DNA of 64,000 nucleotides from Paracoccaceae bacterium (GCA_027484915.1 JAIXSA010000054.1:1-64000), one strand, 5' to 3'. Positions 24,342-32,803 are shown, numbered from the stretch's first letter. Made by a program: numbers and translations. Notes: generated from the letters alone by a model not told the origin.

Positions 24342-25359
24342 ACCCCGCTTCGACGTCGCCTCGGGCATCAGCCAGGGCGCGCGCGACTATCAGGAAGACG
24401 CGATCACGGCCGACTTTCCGGTCGGGGCGGAAGCTGGCTTCGTGGTGCTGGCCGATGGCATGGGCGGTCATGCCGCGGGCGATGTCGCCTCGAAGATCGT
24501 CCTGACCGAAGTCTATTCGGAACTGAAGTTCCACTTCGCCAACGTCGCTTCATTCGAGGAACGCGCACCCGAGATCCTGCGTGGCGTCGCCGACCTTGCG
24601 AACGAGACGCTGCGCCATCATGCCCGGACCCATCCGGAGACCGATGGCATGGGCGCGACGCTGGTGGTTCCGGCACTGGTTGAGAACCGGCTTTGGTGGA
24701 TCTCGATCGGGGATTCGCCGCTGTTCCTGTTCCGGAACGGCAAGCTCAGCCAGCTGAACGAAGACCATTCGATGGCGCCGCAGATCGACCTTATGGTGCA
24801 GGCAGGTCTTCTGGATGCGGAAAGCGCGTCAAATCACCCGGACCGGAACTGCCTGGTCTCGGTCCTGATGGGCGCCAAGGTCGCGCGGATCGACTGTCCG
24901 ACAAAGCCGTTCGAGTTGAAGGCGGGCGACATCGTGGTATGTTCCTCGGACGGGCTGCAATACCTGAGCAATGCGCAGATCGAAAAGGTGCTGGCCCGGT
25001 ACCGCAAGGTGCGCTCGACGGAAATTGCCGAGCGGTTGCTGGAAGAACTGATGCGACTGGACGATCCCGACCAGGACAACATCAGCTTCACAGTGATCAA
25101 GGTGAACGATGCCTCGGTCCGCCCGCAGAACGACCGTCCGGTGCGTGAGGCAATGGCGGTGACCACCCGGCCCAGCCGTCTGACGACAGTTGTCGCAGAC
25201 CCGGTTCTGGTGCCGCTTCCCGTGGCGGAAACGCTGCACCGCCAAACGTCCGAGCCAGTCGAGCCCACAGCAGAGGACCCTGCGCCGGGAGAGGCCGACT
25301 CAGCACCCGCCGAGGCGCGTCCCCCGGTCGTGCCACGCCGGATTGCTGCACTGGGCTAA
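24322..25359 (+). CDS. PP2C-type Ser/Thr phosphatase
   Basis: The 345-aa protein has a PP2C catalytic domain (about 1-255) with the metal-binding Asp motifs RDYQEDA, LADGMGGHAAGD, GDSPLFLF, CSSDGLQ and DPDQDNIS. It removes phosphate from Ser/Thr in a metal-dependent way and should oppose the neighbouring kinase. A Pro-rich 90-residue tail follows. The start lies inside the FHA gene, giving coupled translation. The gene ends convergent with, and slightly overlapping, the nitroreductase gene. Confidence 0.9.
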   Translation: MIWRSREPRFDVASGISQGARDYQEDAITADFPVGAEAGFVVLADGMGGHAAGDVASKIVLTEVYSELKFHFANVASFEERAPEILRGVADLANETLRHHARTHPETDGMGATLVVPALVENRLWWISIGDSPLFLFRNGKLSQLNEDHSMAPQIDLMVQAGLLDAESASNHPDRNCLVSVLMGAKVARIDCPTKPFELKAGDIVVCSSDGLQYLSNAQIEKVLARYRKVRSTEIAERLLEELMRLDDPDQDNISFTVIKVNDASVRPQNDRPVREAMAVTTRPSRLTTVVADPVLVPLPVAETLHRQTSEPVEPTAEDPAPGEADSAPAEARPPVVPRRIAALG

Positions 25360-26054
25360 GACTGGCGGAAAACGGTCAGGATCTGGTCCAGCGGCTTCTT
25401 CCGCTTGGCCACCGCCGGGACGGTCGCCGTATCGGCCGGGTAGCCGACGGGAAGGATCATCACCGGCTTTTCATGCTCGGGCCGACCACACAGGGGGCCG
25501 AGGAACTTCATCGGGTTGGGCGTGTGCTCCAGGCACACAAGGCCCGCATGGTGGATCGCGGTGATGAGCATCCCCGTCGCGATGCCGACGCTTTCCGGGA
25601 CGTAGTAGTTCTTGTACCGCGTCCCGTTCTGGGTCATCCCGTAGCGCTGCGCGAAGACGACGATCAGCCAGGGCGCGGTTGTCAGATGGGGCTTGGAGAC
25701 CCCGGTCCCGATCGGCTCCAGCGCCTGGAGCCATTCGTCGCCAGCCCCGCCCTGGTAGAAGGCCCGTTCCTCTTCCTCGGCGCCCTCGCGGATACGGGCC
25801 TTCATCGCCGGGTCGCTGATGGCCACAAAGTGCCAGGGCTGGTGGTTCGCCCCCGAAGGTGCCGTCCCCGCCGCCGCGATGCAGGCCGCGATGACCGCTT
25901 CGGGCACCGGACGGGTGGAATAGTCGCGCACGGAATGGCGCTTGCGCATGTAGTCGCGGAACCGCTCTGCCGCCGCAAGAGACTCCGCCGCGTCAAGCTG
26001 GACCCGGTCGGGCAGCGGCAGCGGCTGATAGCTTACCTCACCCTTGCGATACAT
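25356..26054 (-). CDS. Nitroreductase-family FMN enzyme
   Basis: This is a 232-aa nitroreductase-like protein. The FMN-binding start RKRHSVRDYSTRPVPEAVI, the conserved GTAPSGANHQPWHFVAI and the late GYPADTATVP fit the family, as does the dimer-core segment ESVGIATGMLITAIHHAGL. Such enzymes reduce quinones, nitroaromatics or flavins with NAD(P)H; some are dehalogenase- or BluB-like. The start codon shares one base with the mbfA stop (TGATG), so it is translated after the iron exporter gene and may support redox balance when iron is high. Confidence 0.87.
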   Translation of the reverse strand: MYRKGEVSYQPLPLPDRVQLDAAESLAAAERFRDYMRKRHSVRDYSTRPVPEAVIAACIAAAGTAPSGANHQPWHFVAISDPAMKARIREGAEEEERAFYQGGAGDEWLQALEPIGTGVSKPHLTTAPWLIVVFAQRYGMTQNGTRYKNYYVPESVGIATGMLITAIHHAGLVCLEHTPNPMKFLGPLCGRPEHEKPVMILPVGYPADTATVPAVAKRKKPLDQILTVFRQS

Positions 26055-27031
26055 CAGCCGCCTCCGATCAACACCCCTGCGGCAAAGACCAGAGCACCGC
26101 CAAGCACGACCTGCAAGGCTGCGCGAAGGAAGGGCGTTTCCATGTAGCGGTTCTGGATCCAGGCGATGGCCCAAAGCTCGACGAAGACGACGATCATCGC
26201 GATGGTGGTGGCGGTCCAGAAATCGGGGATCAGGTAGGGCAGCGCGTGTCCAAGACCGCCGAGGGTGGTCATGATGCCCGACGCCAGGCCGCGTTTCAGC
26301 GGCGAGCCCCGGCCGGAGAGAACGCCGTCGTCGTGCGCGGCCTCGGTGAAGCCCATCGAGATGCCCGCGCCGACCGAAGCCGCCGTCCCGACAAGAAAGG
26401 TCGTCCACGTGTCCTGCGTGGCAAAGGCCGTCGCAAAGATCGGCGCCAGGGTGGAGACCGATCCATCCATCAACCCGGCCAGTCCCGGCTGCACCCAGGT
26501 CAGGATGAACTGGCGCTTGGCAGTCTGATCCTCTTCGTCGCGGGCATCCTGCGGCAGGTGGGTTTCCTCCAGCCGCTGCGCGTGGCGTTCGTGACCGGCT
26601 TCGGCTGCGGCGAGGTCGCCCAGAAGCTTGCGGGTCGGCGCATCCTGGGTGCGGGCGGCTGCACGGACGTAGAAGTCATGCGCGGTCTTTTCCATCGTCG
26701 CCGCCTCGCCGCGCATCACCTCCAGCGACAGGTTCTGCGACAGCCAGATCGGGCGACGCGCATAGAACCCCGCGACATGTTCGCGGCGGAGCAGCGGGAT
26801 GACGTCGCCGAACCGGGATCGGTGCAGGTCGATAAGGCGCTGGCGGTGGCCATCCTCTTCGACCGCCATTCCGTCGAAGACTGCAGCCGAGGCCGGGAAG
26901 TCGCCCCGCAGCCGTTCGGCGAAGGTCCGGTAGATGCGGGCGTCGTCCTCTTCAGACGAGATCGCCAGTGCCAGCACCTCCTGTTCGGACAGATCGCTGA
27001 AGCGGCGGCGGAAGGTCAGGGCAGACAGCAA
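26054..27031 (-). CDS. mbfA: Membrane-bound ferritin-like iron exporter MbfA
   Basis: The 325-aa protein joins an N-terminal ferritin-like domain (residues about 1-165, with Glu/His iron ligands in SEEDDARIY, VEEDGHRQRL, MRGEAATMEKTAHDF and AEAGHERHAQRLEE) to a VIT1/CCC1-type membrane domain (GLMDGSVSTLAPIFATAF onward, about five helices). MbfA exports iron and protects against iron and peroxide stress in Bradyrhizobium and Agrobacterium, where Irr controls it. The apparent start is TTG 27031 with no clear ribosome-binding site. An Irr-type element sits 15 bases upstream. The nitroreductase gene follows. Confidence 0.92.
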   Translation of the reverse strand: MLSALTFRRRFSDLSEQEVLALAISSEEDDARIYRTFAERLRGDFPASAAVFDGMAVEEDGHRQRLIDLHRSRFGDVIPLLRREHVAGFYARRPIWLSQNLSLEVMRGEAATMEKTAHDFYVRAAARTQDAPTRKLLGDLAAAEAGHERHAQRLEETHLPQDARDEEDQTAKRQFILTWVQPGLAGLMDGSVSTLAPIFATAFATQDTWTTFLVGTAASVGAGISMGFTEAAHDDGVLSGRGSPLKRGLASGIMTTLGGLGHALPYLIPDFWTATTIAMIVVFVELWAIAWIQNRYMETPFLRAALQVVLGGALVFAAGVLIGGG

Positions 27032-27045
27032 TTTGGCACCATCGA

Positions 27046-27062
27046 TTTGGAATGATTCTAAT
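27046..27062 (-). promoter_or_regulatory. Iron control element (Irr-box-like) of mbfA
   Basis: TTTGGAA-TGA-TTCTAAT matches the alphaproteobacterial iron control element TTTAGAA-N3-TTCTAAA at 12 of its 14 fixed positions, with correct spacing. It lies 15 bases before the mbfA start, a position from which bound Irr would repress mbfA at low iron. Confidence 0.7.
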
Positions 27063-27097
27063 CTATCGCGCGCATCAGCGGCTGCAATGCGATATTC

Positions 27098-27113
27098 TGA
27101 ACTTGTCAGTTCA
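27098..27113. promoter_or_regulatory. Candidate TetR-type operator
   Basis: TGAACT-TGTC-AGTTCA is a perfect palindrome with six-base arms and a four-base centre. The same half-sites recur at the ends of the long hairpin (27130-27135 and 27166-27171). It lies between mbfA and the small gene that precedes a TetR regulator, so that TetR is the obvious candidate ligand. Confidence 0.45.
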
Positions 27114-27129
27114 TTTTTCCTTGCCGAAA

Positions 27130-27171
27130 TGAACTCTCCGGTTTAGAAACGAATCTGAACCGTAGAGTTCA
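27130..27171 (+). promoter_or_regulatory. Long inverted repeat in the leader of the small exported-protein gene
   Basis: The arms 27130-27147 and 27154-27171 pair over 18 positions with one C/T mismatch and one G-U pair, closing a six-base AACGAA loop. The element ends 14 bases before the ATG at 27186, next to its GGAG site. It could be a double-length operator or an RNA hairpin acting on translation. Confidence 0.6.
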
Positions 27172-27185
27172 GAATGGAGATCACG

Positions 27186-27356
27186 ATGACCCGCTTCGCT
27201 TTCGCCCTTGCTGCCAGCCTGGCCTTTGCCGCACCCGTTGCGGCGGACTCTCTGTCGTTCCTGCTGCCGAACCTGACCTTCCCGGACACCGTCACGACCT
27301 CGACCAAGGGCTGCGAGGCACCGACCACTCAGCCTACCTGCCAACTGGCCGAGTGA
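27186..27356 (+). CDS. Small exported protein, 56 aa
   Basis: ATG 27186 (GGAG upstream) starts a typical Sec signal, MTRFAFALAASLAFAAPVAA, with cleavage before DSLSF. The mature peptide is only about 36 residues with two Cys (KGCEAPTTQPTC) that could form a small disulfide loop. No family is recognised. It lies between mbfA and a TetR gene and ends close to the TetR start region, so it is probably the first gene of a two-gene operon with that regulator. The long inverted repeat in its leader suggests controlled expression. Confidence 0.6.
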   Translation: MTRFAFALAASLAFAAPVAADSLSFLLPNLTFPDTVTTSTKGCEAPTTQPTCQLAE

Positions 27357-27412
27357 CCGCGTCGCTTGCCGCGCCGGATCGCGATGGTCTATGGTCCCTT
27401 TCGGGGGGTCCG

Positions 27413-28045
27413 ATGAACGCCATCCACGATCACGGCGTCCGGCGCGGCCGGAAGTTCGACCAGGTGCTGGACGGCGCCCGGAAGATATTCATGCGCGACG
27501 GGTTCGAGCGTGCGTCGGTCGACGACATCGCGCGTGAGGCCGGGGTCTCGAAGGCGACGATCTACGCCTACTTCCCTGACAAGCAGCTTCTGTTCCTGGA
27601 AGTCGCGCGCTGCGAATGCCACCGCCAGACCGAGGCCGCCGAGGCGATGGTCGAAGGCGACGTTCCGGTGCGGGTGGCGCTGACGATCGCGGCCGAGCAT
27701 ATCGTGGCTTTCCAACTGTCGGACTTCGGCCAGCGGATGTTCCGCATCGTCGTGGGCGAGGGCGAACGCTTCCCTGGGCTTGGCCGCCAGTTCTACGACT
27801 TTGGGCCGGGGCTGATCCACCAGCGGTTGGTCCATCACTTGGGCTGCTACGTGCAAAGCGGCGCGCTGAGGATCGAAGACCTGGACCTTGCGGCCGACCA
27901 GTTCGCCCAGCTTTGCAAGGCGACAATCCATGAAAAGCTGATCTTCGGGATGGCCGAGACGATCACACCCGAATTGGCGCATCGGTCCGTGCATGGCGCG
28001 GTGGACATGTTCCTGGCGCGGTATGCGGTGCAGACCGGGAGCTAA
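27413..28045 (+). CDS. TetR-family transcription regulator
   Basis: The 210-aa protein has an N-terminal TetR helix-turn-helix (ARKIFMRDGFERASVDDIAREAGVSKATIYAYFPDKQLLF) and a helical ligand domain of the AcrR C-terminal type (FGQRMFRIVVGEGERFPGLGRQFYDFGP). An in-frame GTG at 27353, overlapping the stop of the small gene, would add 20 residues, but ATG 27413 gives the normal length. Its target may be the TGAACT palindromes upstream of the small gene and mbfA. The ligand is unknown. Confidence 0.88.
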   Translation: MNAIHDHGVRRGRKFDQVLDGARKIFMRDGFERASVDDIAREAGVSKATIYAYFPDKQLLFLEVARCECHRQTEAAEAMVEGDVPVRVALTIAAEHIVAFQLSDFGQRMFRIVVGEGERFPGLGRQFYDFGPGLIHQRLVHHLGCYVQSGALRIEDLDLAADQFAQLCKATIHEKLIFGMAETITPELAHRSVHGAVDMFLARYAVQTGS

Positions 28046-28090
28046 ATTCCTTAAGCAAGAATCTTGTCAAATTCCTTGCTTAGGGAATTT
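28044..28090. terminator. Bidirectional terminator between tetR-type gene and folC
   Basis: AATTCCTTAAGCAAG (28045-28059) pairs with CTTGCTTAGGGAATT (28075-28089) over 15 bases with one G-U pair; A28044/T28090 adds one more. The loop is 15 bases. It overlaps the TAA of the regulator gene and ends just before the folC stop, so it serves both converging transcripts. Confidence 0.75.
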
Positions 28091-28092
28091 GC

Positions 28093-29364
28093 TTACCCGT
28101 TTTCGCGCAGCACTGTCCCGGCCAGATAGAGCGAGCCGCAGATCAGCACCCGTGCGTCGGGTGAGCTTGCCGCGATCCTTGCCAAAGCTTCGCCCACCGA
28201 ATCCGCCGTTTCGGCCGCCATACCCGCCGCGCGGGCGGCATCGCGGGTGACCTCGGCAGGCAGCGTGTTCTTCTCGCCCGGGATCGACACGGCGTGCAGC
28301 CGCGTGACCTGTGGCGCAAGCGGGCGCATGTAGCCGGTCACGTCCTTGGTGTTCAGCATCCCGCAGATCAGATGCGTCTCACGCCTGGGCATCCGTGCCA
28401 GCGTCGCTGCGACCGCCTCACCCCCCGCCGGGTTGTGACCGCCGTCCAGCCAGAGTTCCACGTTCGGCGCCAGGTCCACCAGCGGCCCGTGCCGCAGGCG
28501 TTGCATCCGCGCAGGCCAGAAGGCCTTTGTCACCGCAGCCTCGCAAGAAGCCTCGGGCTTGCCCAACAGCCGCAGCGCCGCGATGGCCGCCCCGGCGTTC
28601 TGCACCTGATGGGGGCCGGGCAGGTTCGGAAGTGGCAAGTCCAGAAGGCCGTTCTCATCCTGATAGACAAGGCGCCCGCGTTCTTCGCCCACGTTCCAGT
28701 GCTGGCCGAAGACCCAGAGCGGCGCGCCCAGCGACGCGGCTTTCGCCTCGATTACCGCCAGCCCGTCGGGGTGCTGCGGACCGACAATCACCGGAACCCC
28801 ACGCTTGATGATCCCGGCCTTCTCGCCCGCGATCTTGGCGATGGTGTCGCCCAGGAACGCCTCGTGGTCCATCGAGACCGGCGTGATGATCGCAAGTCGC
28901 GGTCTTTCGACCAGGTTGGTCGCGTCAAGCCGCCCGCCAAGCCCGACTTCCAGAAGCGTCCAGTCTGCCGGGGTCCGCGCAAAGGCCAGAAAGGCCGCGC
29001 AGGTGGTGATCTCGAAGAAGGTGATCTCATCCGGGCCATTCACCCGAACGCATTCATCCAGAAGCGCCGTCAGCGCCGGTTCGCTGATCAGCTCTCCGGC
29101 CAGCCGGATACGCTCATGGAACCGGGCAAGGTGCGGCGAGGTGTAGGCGTGGACCGTCTCGCCCCCGGCCTCCAGCCCCGCGCGGATCATGGCCTGGGTG
29201 CTGCCCTTGCCGTTCGTCCCGGCGATATGGATGACCGGCGGAATTGCGCGTTCCGGGTTGCCAAGGGCTGCCAGCAAGCGTTCGACACGCGCCAGGGTCA
29301 GGTCGATGACCTTGGGATGCAGCGTCATCATCCGTTCCAGGATGACGTCGGACCCTTGTGCCAT
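28093..29364 (-). CDS. folC: Folylpolyglutamate synthase / dihydrofolate synthase
   Basis: The 423-aa enzyme has the Mur-ligase-like P-loop HIAGTNGKGST, the segment AYTSPHLARFHERI, the folate-loop EVGLGGRLDATN, the carbamylated-Lys neighbourhood IAGEKAGIIK, and the C-terminal LDGGHNPAG. It adds glutamate to dihydropteroate and to reduced folates. The gene starts 3 bases after the accD stop, an arrangement common in proteobacteria. Confidence 0.95.
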   Translation of the reverse strand: MAQGSDVILERMMTLHPKVIDLTLARVERLLAALGNPERAIPPVIHIAGTNGKGSTQAMIRAGLEAGGETVHAYTSPHLARFHERIRLAGELISEPALTALLDECVRVNGPDEITFFEITTCAAFLAFARTPADWTLLEVGLGGRLDATNLVERPRLAIITPVSMDHEAFLGDTIAKIAGEKAGIIKRGVPVIVGPQHPDGLAVIEAKAASLGAPLWVFGQHWNVGEERGRLVYQDENGLLDLPLPNLPGPHQVQNAGAAIAALRLLGKPEASCEAAVTKAFWPARMQRLRHGPLVDLAPNVELWLDGGHNPAGGEAVAATLARMPRRETHLICGMLNTKDVTGYMRPLAPQVTRLHAVSIPGEKNTLPAEVTRDAARAAGMAAETADSVGEALARIAASSPDARVLICGSLYLAGTVLRENG

Positions 29365-29367
29365 GAC

Positions 29368-30276
29368 TCAGGCGCTCGCTTCGGCCTTGGGTTCCACCGG
29401 GGCGGGCAGGTCGCCCTTGATCGCCGGGGGCTGGCCGGTCAGCATGCGGACCAAGGTCACCAGTTCGTCCTTCATCGCCTTGCGATGGACGACGCGGTCC
29501 AGCATGCCGTGGTCCAAAAGGTATTCCGCGCGCTGGAAGCCTTCGGGCAGCTTTTCGCGGATGGTCTGTTCGATGACCCGAGCGCCCGCAAAGCCGATTT
29601 GCGCATTGGGTTCGGCAATCTGGACATCGCCCAGCATGGCATAGCTGGCGGTCACCCCGCCCGTCGTGGGGTGGGTCAGGACCACGATGTAGGGCAGCCC
29701 CGCCTCTTTCAGCATCTGCACCGCGACCGTGGTCCGCGGCATCTGCATCAGGGACAGCATCCCCTCCTGCATCCGCGCCCCGCCAGAGGCGCTGAACAGG
29801 ATCAGCGGGCGCTTCCGTTTGACCGCCCGTTCCGCCGCCGCGATGATCGCGTTGCCGACATACATCCCCATCGACCCGGCCATGAAGCTGAAGTCCTGCG
29901 CTGCCGCGACAACGGGTGTGCGGCCCATCTCGCCCTCGGCCACCAGCATCGCGTCCTTCTCGCCGCTGGCCTTCTGGGCCGCCTTGATCCGGTCGGTGTA
30001 TTTCTTCTGGTCGCGGAAATGCAGCGGATCGACGAAAGGCTCGGGCACCTTCACCTCGGTGAAGATCCCGCCATCGAACAGGGCACCGAACCGCTCACGC
30101 GGGCTGATCGCCATGTGGTGTTCGCAATTCGAGCAGACGTTCAGGTTCGCCGCAAGTTCCCGGTGGAACAGCATGGTCCCGCATTCGGGGCACTTCGTCC
30201 AAAGGTTCTCGGGCACCTCGCGGCGCGAGAAGAGCGAGTTGATTTTCGGACGAACGTAATTGGTGATCCAGTTCAT
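29368..30276 (-). CDS. accD: Acetyl-CoA carboxylase, carboxyltransferase beta subunit
   Basis: The 302-aa protein begins [12 protein letters not shown]. It has the N-terminal zinc finger (CPECGTML and CSNCEHHM) and the crotonase-like carboxyltransferase core ([47 protein letters not shown]). With AccA it transfers CO2 from biotin to acetyl-CoA, giving malonyl-CoA for fatty-acid synthesis. The ATG at 30276 matches the family start. AccA is encoded separately at 58.3 kb. Confidence 0.96.
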   Translation of the reverse strand: MNWITNYVRPKINSLFSRREVPENLWTKCPECGTMLFHRELAANLNVCSNCEHHMAISPRERFGALFDGGIFTEVKVPEPFVDPLHFRDQKKYTDRIKAAQKASGEKDAMLVAEGEMGRTPVVAAAQDFSFMAGSMGMYVGNAIIAAAERAVKRKRPLILFSASGGARMQEGMLSLMQMPRTTVAVQMLKEAGLPYIVVLTHPTTGGVTASYAMLGDVQIAEPNAQIGFAGARVIEQTIREKLPEGFQRAEYLLDHGMLDRVVHRKAMKDELVTLVRMLTGQPPAIKGDLPAPVEPKAEASA

Positions 30277-30412
30277 GCGCCTGCTGCCCCTTGGGTCAGT
30301 CCCCGAAATAAGCCGGGGGGCGGTGAAATGCAATCAGCCGTGCGCTGGATCGGCGGGGTGAAACTTTCCGGCGCAAGCGCCCGTTCCTTCGCCATCGGAA
30401 GCGGAGGAACCC

Positions 30413-31201
30413 ATGCCCCAAGGCCCCCTTGTCTATCGCCAAAGGCTGACGACCCGGATCACGCATTGGGTCTGGGCGGTCAGTCTGTTCTTCCTGATGC
30501 TGACCGGCCTGCAGATCTTCAACGCCCATCCCAGCCTGCATATCGGGCAGGAGTCGGGGTTCGACTACGACAACGCGATCCTGAAGATCGGCGCGCAGAA
30601 GGAGGGCGGCACCTTGCGGGGTGTGACACAAGTCTTCGGGGTCGCGTTCGATACGACCGGGGTGCTTGGCGTCTCGGGCGGGGAGGCGCGGGCCATTCCG
30701 GCGGCCCTGACGATCCCCTCGACGCAAAGCCTTGCGACCGGCCGGGTGATCCACTTCTTCTTTGCCTGGCTTCTGGTCGGGACCCTGTCCTTTTGGCTTG
30801 TCGCCTCGGCCTTGAACGGCCACCTGCGCCAGTTGATCCCGACCCTGGCGGACTTGCGCGCCCTGCCCCGTGACCTGGTCGACCACGCCCGGCTGAGGGT
30901 CCACCATACCGCTGACTACAATGTCCTGCAGAAGCTCGCCTATGCCTCGGTCCTGTTCGTGGCACTTCCGCTGATGATCCTGACCGGCCTCTCCATGTCG
31001 CCCGGCGTCAACGCCGCAGCGCCCTGGTTGCTGGACCTGTTCCAAGGCCGCCAGACCGCGCGGACGATCCACTTCCTGACCATGTTGGCGCTTCTTGGGT
31101 TCTTCGCCGCCCACATGGCGATGATCCTGCTCGCCGGGCCGCTGAACGAGATGCGGTCGATCCTGACCGGCTGGTATCGCACGGATGGAGACAGGGAATG
31201 A
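30413..31201 (+). CDS. Di-heme cytochrome b subunit paired with a molybdoenzyme
   Basis: The 262-aa membrane protein of the cytochrome b561 / formate dehydrogenase gamma type has His ligands in helices such as RITHWVWAVSLFFLMLTGLQIF, GRVIHFFFAWLLVG and ARTIHFLTMLALLGFFAAHMA. The GGAGG before ATG 30413 is strong. Its stop overlaps the start of the molybdopterin protein gene (ATGA), so it most likely passes electrons between the quinone pool and that enzyme, like MsrQ with MsrP. It is not MsrQ by sequence: it is longer and has a soluble insert near residues 45-105. Confidence 0.85.
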   Translation: MPQGPLVYRQRLTTRITHWVWAVSLFFLMLTGLQIFNAHPSLHIGQESGFDYDNAILKIGAQKEGGTLRGVTQVFGVAFDTTGVLGVSGGEARAIPAALTIPSTQSLATGRVIHFFFAWLLVGTLSFWLVASALNGHLRQLIPTLADLRALPRDLVDHARLRVHHTADYNVLQKLAYASVLFVALPLMILTGLSMSPGVNAAAPWLLDLFQGRQTARTIHFLTMLALLGFFAAHMAMILLAGPLNEMRSILTGWYRTDGDRE

Positions 31202-31962
31202 TCAACCGCCGCCACCTCATGCTCGGCTCTGCCGCACTCTCCCTGTCCGGGTGCAAGGTCTTCGACCGTGCCTCGGACCCGGACAGCGCCCTGCGCCAGT
31301 TGTTCGCCAGTCACGAAGGCCTGACCCGCAGCACCCAGCGCGCCCTGATCGGCGACCGCCTGGCGCCCGAATTCAGCGAGGCCGATATCCGGCAGGGCCA
31401 GCGCCCCAACGGCTCCACCGATCCCGACAGCACCGACTACCGCCGGATGGCCGAGGCAGGCTTCCGCGACTACCGGCTGACCGTCACGGGTCTGGTCGAT
31501 GTGCCGCAAAGCCTGTCCCTTGCCGACCTTGCCAGATTGCCGTCACGCACCCAGATCACCCGGCACGATTGCGTCGAGGGGTGGAGTTGCATCGCGAAAT
31601 GGCAGGGCGTGCCGCTGGGAACGGTTCTGCAAATGGCCCGGCCAAAGGTGACGGCCCGCTATGCGGTCTTCCACTGTTTCGATGCCATCGAACGCAGCCT
31701 GTCAGGCGAGGTCTTCTACTACGAATCCATCGACCTGATCGACGCTTTCCACTCCCAGACCATCCTGGCCTATGCGATGAACGGCGCGCCACTTCCGGTG
31801 GCGAATGGTGCACCGTTGCGGCTGCGGGTCGAACGGCAGCTGGGTTACAAGATGGCGAAGTATGTCCACACCGTCGAGCTGACGGACAGTCTTGCGGCGC
31901 TGGGTTATGGCAAGGGCAGCTATTGGGCCGACCGCGGATATGAGTGGTACGCGGGGATTTGA
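31198..31962 (+). CDS. Sulfite-oxidase-fold molybdopterin protein, exported
   Basis: The 254-aa protein of the oxidoreductase molybdopterin-binding family has the Mo-ligand Cys125 in RHDCVEGWSCIAKWQGVPL, and FDAIERSLSGEVFYYESIDL and RLRVERQLGYKMAKYV later on. The N-terminus MINRRHLMLGSAALSLSGC combines a twin-Arg start with a lipobox (Cys19), so it may be a folded, lipid-anchored periplasmic enzyme. Candidate substrates are sulfoxides, sulfite or similar oxyanions. It is co-translated with the cytochrome b subunit. Confidence 0.87.
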   Translation: MINRRHLMLGSAALSLSGCKVFDRASDPDSALRQLFASHEGLTRSTQRALIGDRLAPEFSEADIRQGQRPNGSTDPDSTDYRRMAEAGFRDYRLTVTGLVDVPQSLSLADLARLPSRTQITRHDCVEGWSCIAKWQGVPLGTVLQMARPKVTARYAVFHCFDAIERSLSGEVFYYESIDLIDAFHSQTILAYAMNGAPLPVANGAPLRLRVERQLGYKMAKYVHTVELTDSLAALGYGKGSYWADRGYEWYAGI

Positions 31963-31993
31963 AGACCCAAATTGCTTCGAAGGATTTTGGTCC

Positions 31994-32803
31994 TCAGCCC
32001 CAGGTCGGGTGGAACTTCCCAGCGGGCGACAGGGTGAAAATCTCGCAGCCCGTGGCGGTCACCCCCACCGAATGTTCGAACTGCGCCGAAAGCGACTTGT
32101 CCCGCGTCACCGCCGTCCAGTCGTCGGCCAGAACCTTCGTCTCGGGTCGACCCAGATTCACCATCGGCTCGATGGTGAAGAACATGCCCTCTTCCAGAAC
32201 CGGACCGGACCCTGCGCGCCCGTAGTGCAGCACGTTGGGCGGGGCGTGGAACACCCGGCCCAGGCCGTGGCCGCAGAAGTCGCGGACAACAGACATCCGC
32301 TGCGCCTCGACGTAGGACTGGATGGCGTAACCGATGTCGCCGAAGGTATTGCCTGGCTTCACCGCCGCTATGCCGCGCATCAGGCCTTCGTGGGTCACCT
32401 CGATCAGCCGCTCGGCCTTGCGCGCGAGCTGCCCTGCCACATACATCCGGCTGGTGTCGCCGTACCAGCCATCAACGATGACCGTCACGTCGACGTTCAG
32501 GATATCGCCGTCCATCAGCACCTTCGGGCCCGGAATCCCGTGGCAGACGACATGGTTCACGCTGATGCAGGAGGCGTGCTTGTAGCCCTTGTAGCCAATG
32601 GTGGCCGAGGTCACGCCGCGCCGCTTGATTTCTTCGGTGATGAAGTCATCGATGGTGCCCGTGGTCGCCCCCGGCACCACCAGCAGGGCCACCGCGTCGA
32701 GGATTTCCGCAGCGACCCGACCGGCCGTGCGCATTCCCGCGAAATCCGCATCTTCGTAGATGCGGATACCGTCCTTGGTGATGCGTGCGCGAACGTCGTC
32801 CAC
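31994..32803 (-). CDS. map: Type I methionine aminopeptidase
   Basis: The 269-aa protein starts at GTG 32803, with AAGGAG 6 bases before. All five metal ligands are visible: Asp in DVTVIVDGWYGD (two), His in FCGHGLG, Glu in FTIEPMV and Glu in AQFEHSV. The substrate His in VVCHGIPG is present. It removes the first Met from new proteins and is normally essential. The gene stands alone, convergent with the molybdoenzyme gene and divergent from the CinA-like gene. Confidence 0.96.
   Translation of the reverse strand: MDDVRARITKDGIRIYEDADFAGMRTAGRVAAEILDAVALLVVPGATTGTIDDFITEEIKRRGVTSATIGYKGYKHASCISVNHVVCHGIPGPKVLMDGDILNVDVTVIVDGWYGDTSRMYVAGQLARKAERLIEVTHEGLMRGIAAVKPGNTFGDIGYAIQSYVEAQRMSVVRDFCGHGLGRVFHAPPNVLHYGRAGSGPVLEEGMFFTIEPMVNLGRPETKVLADDWTAVTRDKSLSAQFEHSVGVTATGCEIFTLSPAGKFHPTWG

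Noticed and set aside
21919..25359. Type VI secretion locus
   Set aside because: Only the kinase, FHA and phosphatase genes are present. There are no Tss structural genes on either side.
28294..30873. 859-codon plus-strand frame across folC, accD and the cytochrome gene
   Set aside because: It is antisense to two clear genes and its residues match nothing. It results from high GC.
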